Below, piece by piece: positions 63,638 to 64,000 of a stretch of DNA of 64,000 nt; position 1 is the first letter of the stretch, and each line of letters opens with the position of its first letter. The DNA is from Corallococcus silvisoli (lineage in GTDB: Bacteria > Myxococcota > Myxococcia > Myxococcales > Myxococcaceae), in the NCBI RefSeq assembly GCF_009909145.1, contig NZ_JAAAPJ010000001.1, positions 1,364,001 to 1,428,000 on the forward strand, given 5' to 3'. The notes under the pieces are model-generated. The model was not told where the DNA came from and did no database searches. It saw nothing but the letters and a program-made list of their open reading frames with translations. The translations under genes and the position numbers were made by a program.

Positions 63638-64000
63638 CTACTGACGCACGAAGCCGCGCGGGTGGCTGCGCGCGGTGCTCGTGGGCCGCAGATTCGCGGA
63701 CTCGAACTGCTCGTAGCGGAAGCCAGAGCCCGGCTCGAAGACATTGGCGGTCACCTCCCAGGCCGTGCCCTGACCGCTGGGGGCGGGCCTGCTCGGCGCC
63801 AGCGTGCTGGGCTGAGGGAAGTCGAAGGACCGCGCGCCTGCCTGTGCCTGCGAGAGATACACCCAGTCCCACGACATCCCTCGCGCGCCTCGACGCACGG
63901 AGATCAGCTCCGTGCCCGCGGGCGCGGTGAGCTGATACGCCCCCTCCGCGGCCGTTGGCACCGTCCCGGTGCCGCATTCACTCAGCCCCGGCGCCACGCC
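63638..64000 (-). CDS. C-terminal end of a protein running off the right edge
   Basis: The frame is open to the right edge (121 codons visible, stop at 63638-63640). It reads SECGTGTVPTAAEGAYQLTA, then FDFPQPSTLAPSRPAP and WEVTANVFEPGSGFRYEQF. The segment is strand-rich and Pro-rich, as in exported proteins. The GTG near 63997 is probably internal. The function is unknown. Confidence 0.7.
   Translation of the reverse strand, partial: GVAPGLSECGTGTVPTAAEGAYQLTAPAGTELISVRRGARGMSWDWVYLSQAQAGARSFDFPQPSTLAPSRPAPSGQGTAWEVTANVFEPGSGFRYEQFESANLRPTSTARSHPRGFVRQ

Overview
The window is GC-rich throughout (near 70 percent by eye), with wobble positions biased to G or C, so many genes carry long spurious frames on the opposite strand. 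It combines a large NRPS/PKS cluster with many lipoproteins, cysteine-rich surface proteins, polymer-forming (bactofilin-like) proteins, HEAT and ankyrin proteins, and an ECF41-type sigma factor. This points to a predatory myxobacterium, most likely Myxococcaceae (Corallococcus, Myxococcus or Pyxidicoccus type). That assignment is an inference from content. No tRNA, rRNA or CRISPR array was seen.

Region 1 (1-24434) is a natural-product cluster built as two divergent arms. The leftward arm is a KS-AT-carrier-Cy-A(Cys)-PCP-C hybrid (6077-13813), an MFS exporter (4714-6075) and a fatty-acyl-AMP-ligase-started NRPS (FAAL-ACP-C-A) that runs off the left edge. The rightward arm is a DUF6817-like protein, an NRPS of layout interface-A(Asp)-PCP-C, a TauD/SyrP-type hydroxylase, a PaaK-like adenylating enzyme and a SufS-like cysteine desulfurase; the last three are closely coupled. 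An NTF2-like secreted protein and an SDR lie between the arms. The A-domain residues read as Ala, Cys and Asp. The predicted product is an acylated peptide-polyketide with a thiazoline ring and beta-hydroxyaspartate, possibly a metal chelator, with a further sulfur-handling step that I cannot assign. No thioesterase, MbtH protein or phosphopantetheinyl transferase lies inside the window.

Region 2 (24435-33412) is accessory and housekeeping-like: small secreted proteins, a YCII protein, a lipoprotein, an ankyrin plus polymer-forming protein, a HEAT-repeat protein, a zinc-ribbon gene apparently broken by a frameshift, and a glutathione S-transferase.

Region 3 (33413-45449) is a cell-surface module. 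A secreted M4 metalloprotease ends in a dockerin-like tail. Five bases downstream is a lipoprotein made of five Ig-like repeats capped by a cohesin-like domain. A strong terminator follows, then two tandem paralogous lipoproteins of about 900 aa with carboxypeptidase-regulatory-like repeats on the other strand.

Region 4 (45450-64000) starts with two head-to-head IS66 transposase remnants joined at a perfect palindrome. It continues with a second polymer-forming protein, a serine-beta-lactamase/metallo-beta-lactamase fusion with a divergent TetR regulator, an ECF41-like sigma factor with an NmrA-like partner, a large lipoprotein with five cysteine-rich repeats, a diiron ferritin-like protein with a convergent GAF-LuxR regulator, an alpha/beta hydrolase and several secreted proteins of unknown function. 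The last one runs off the right edge.
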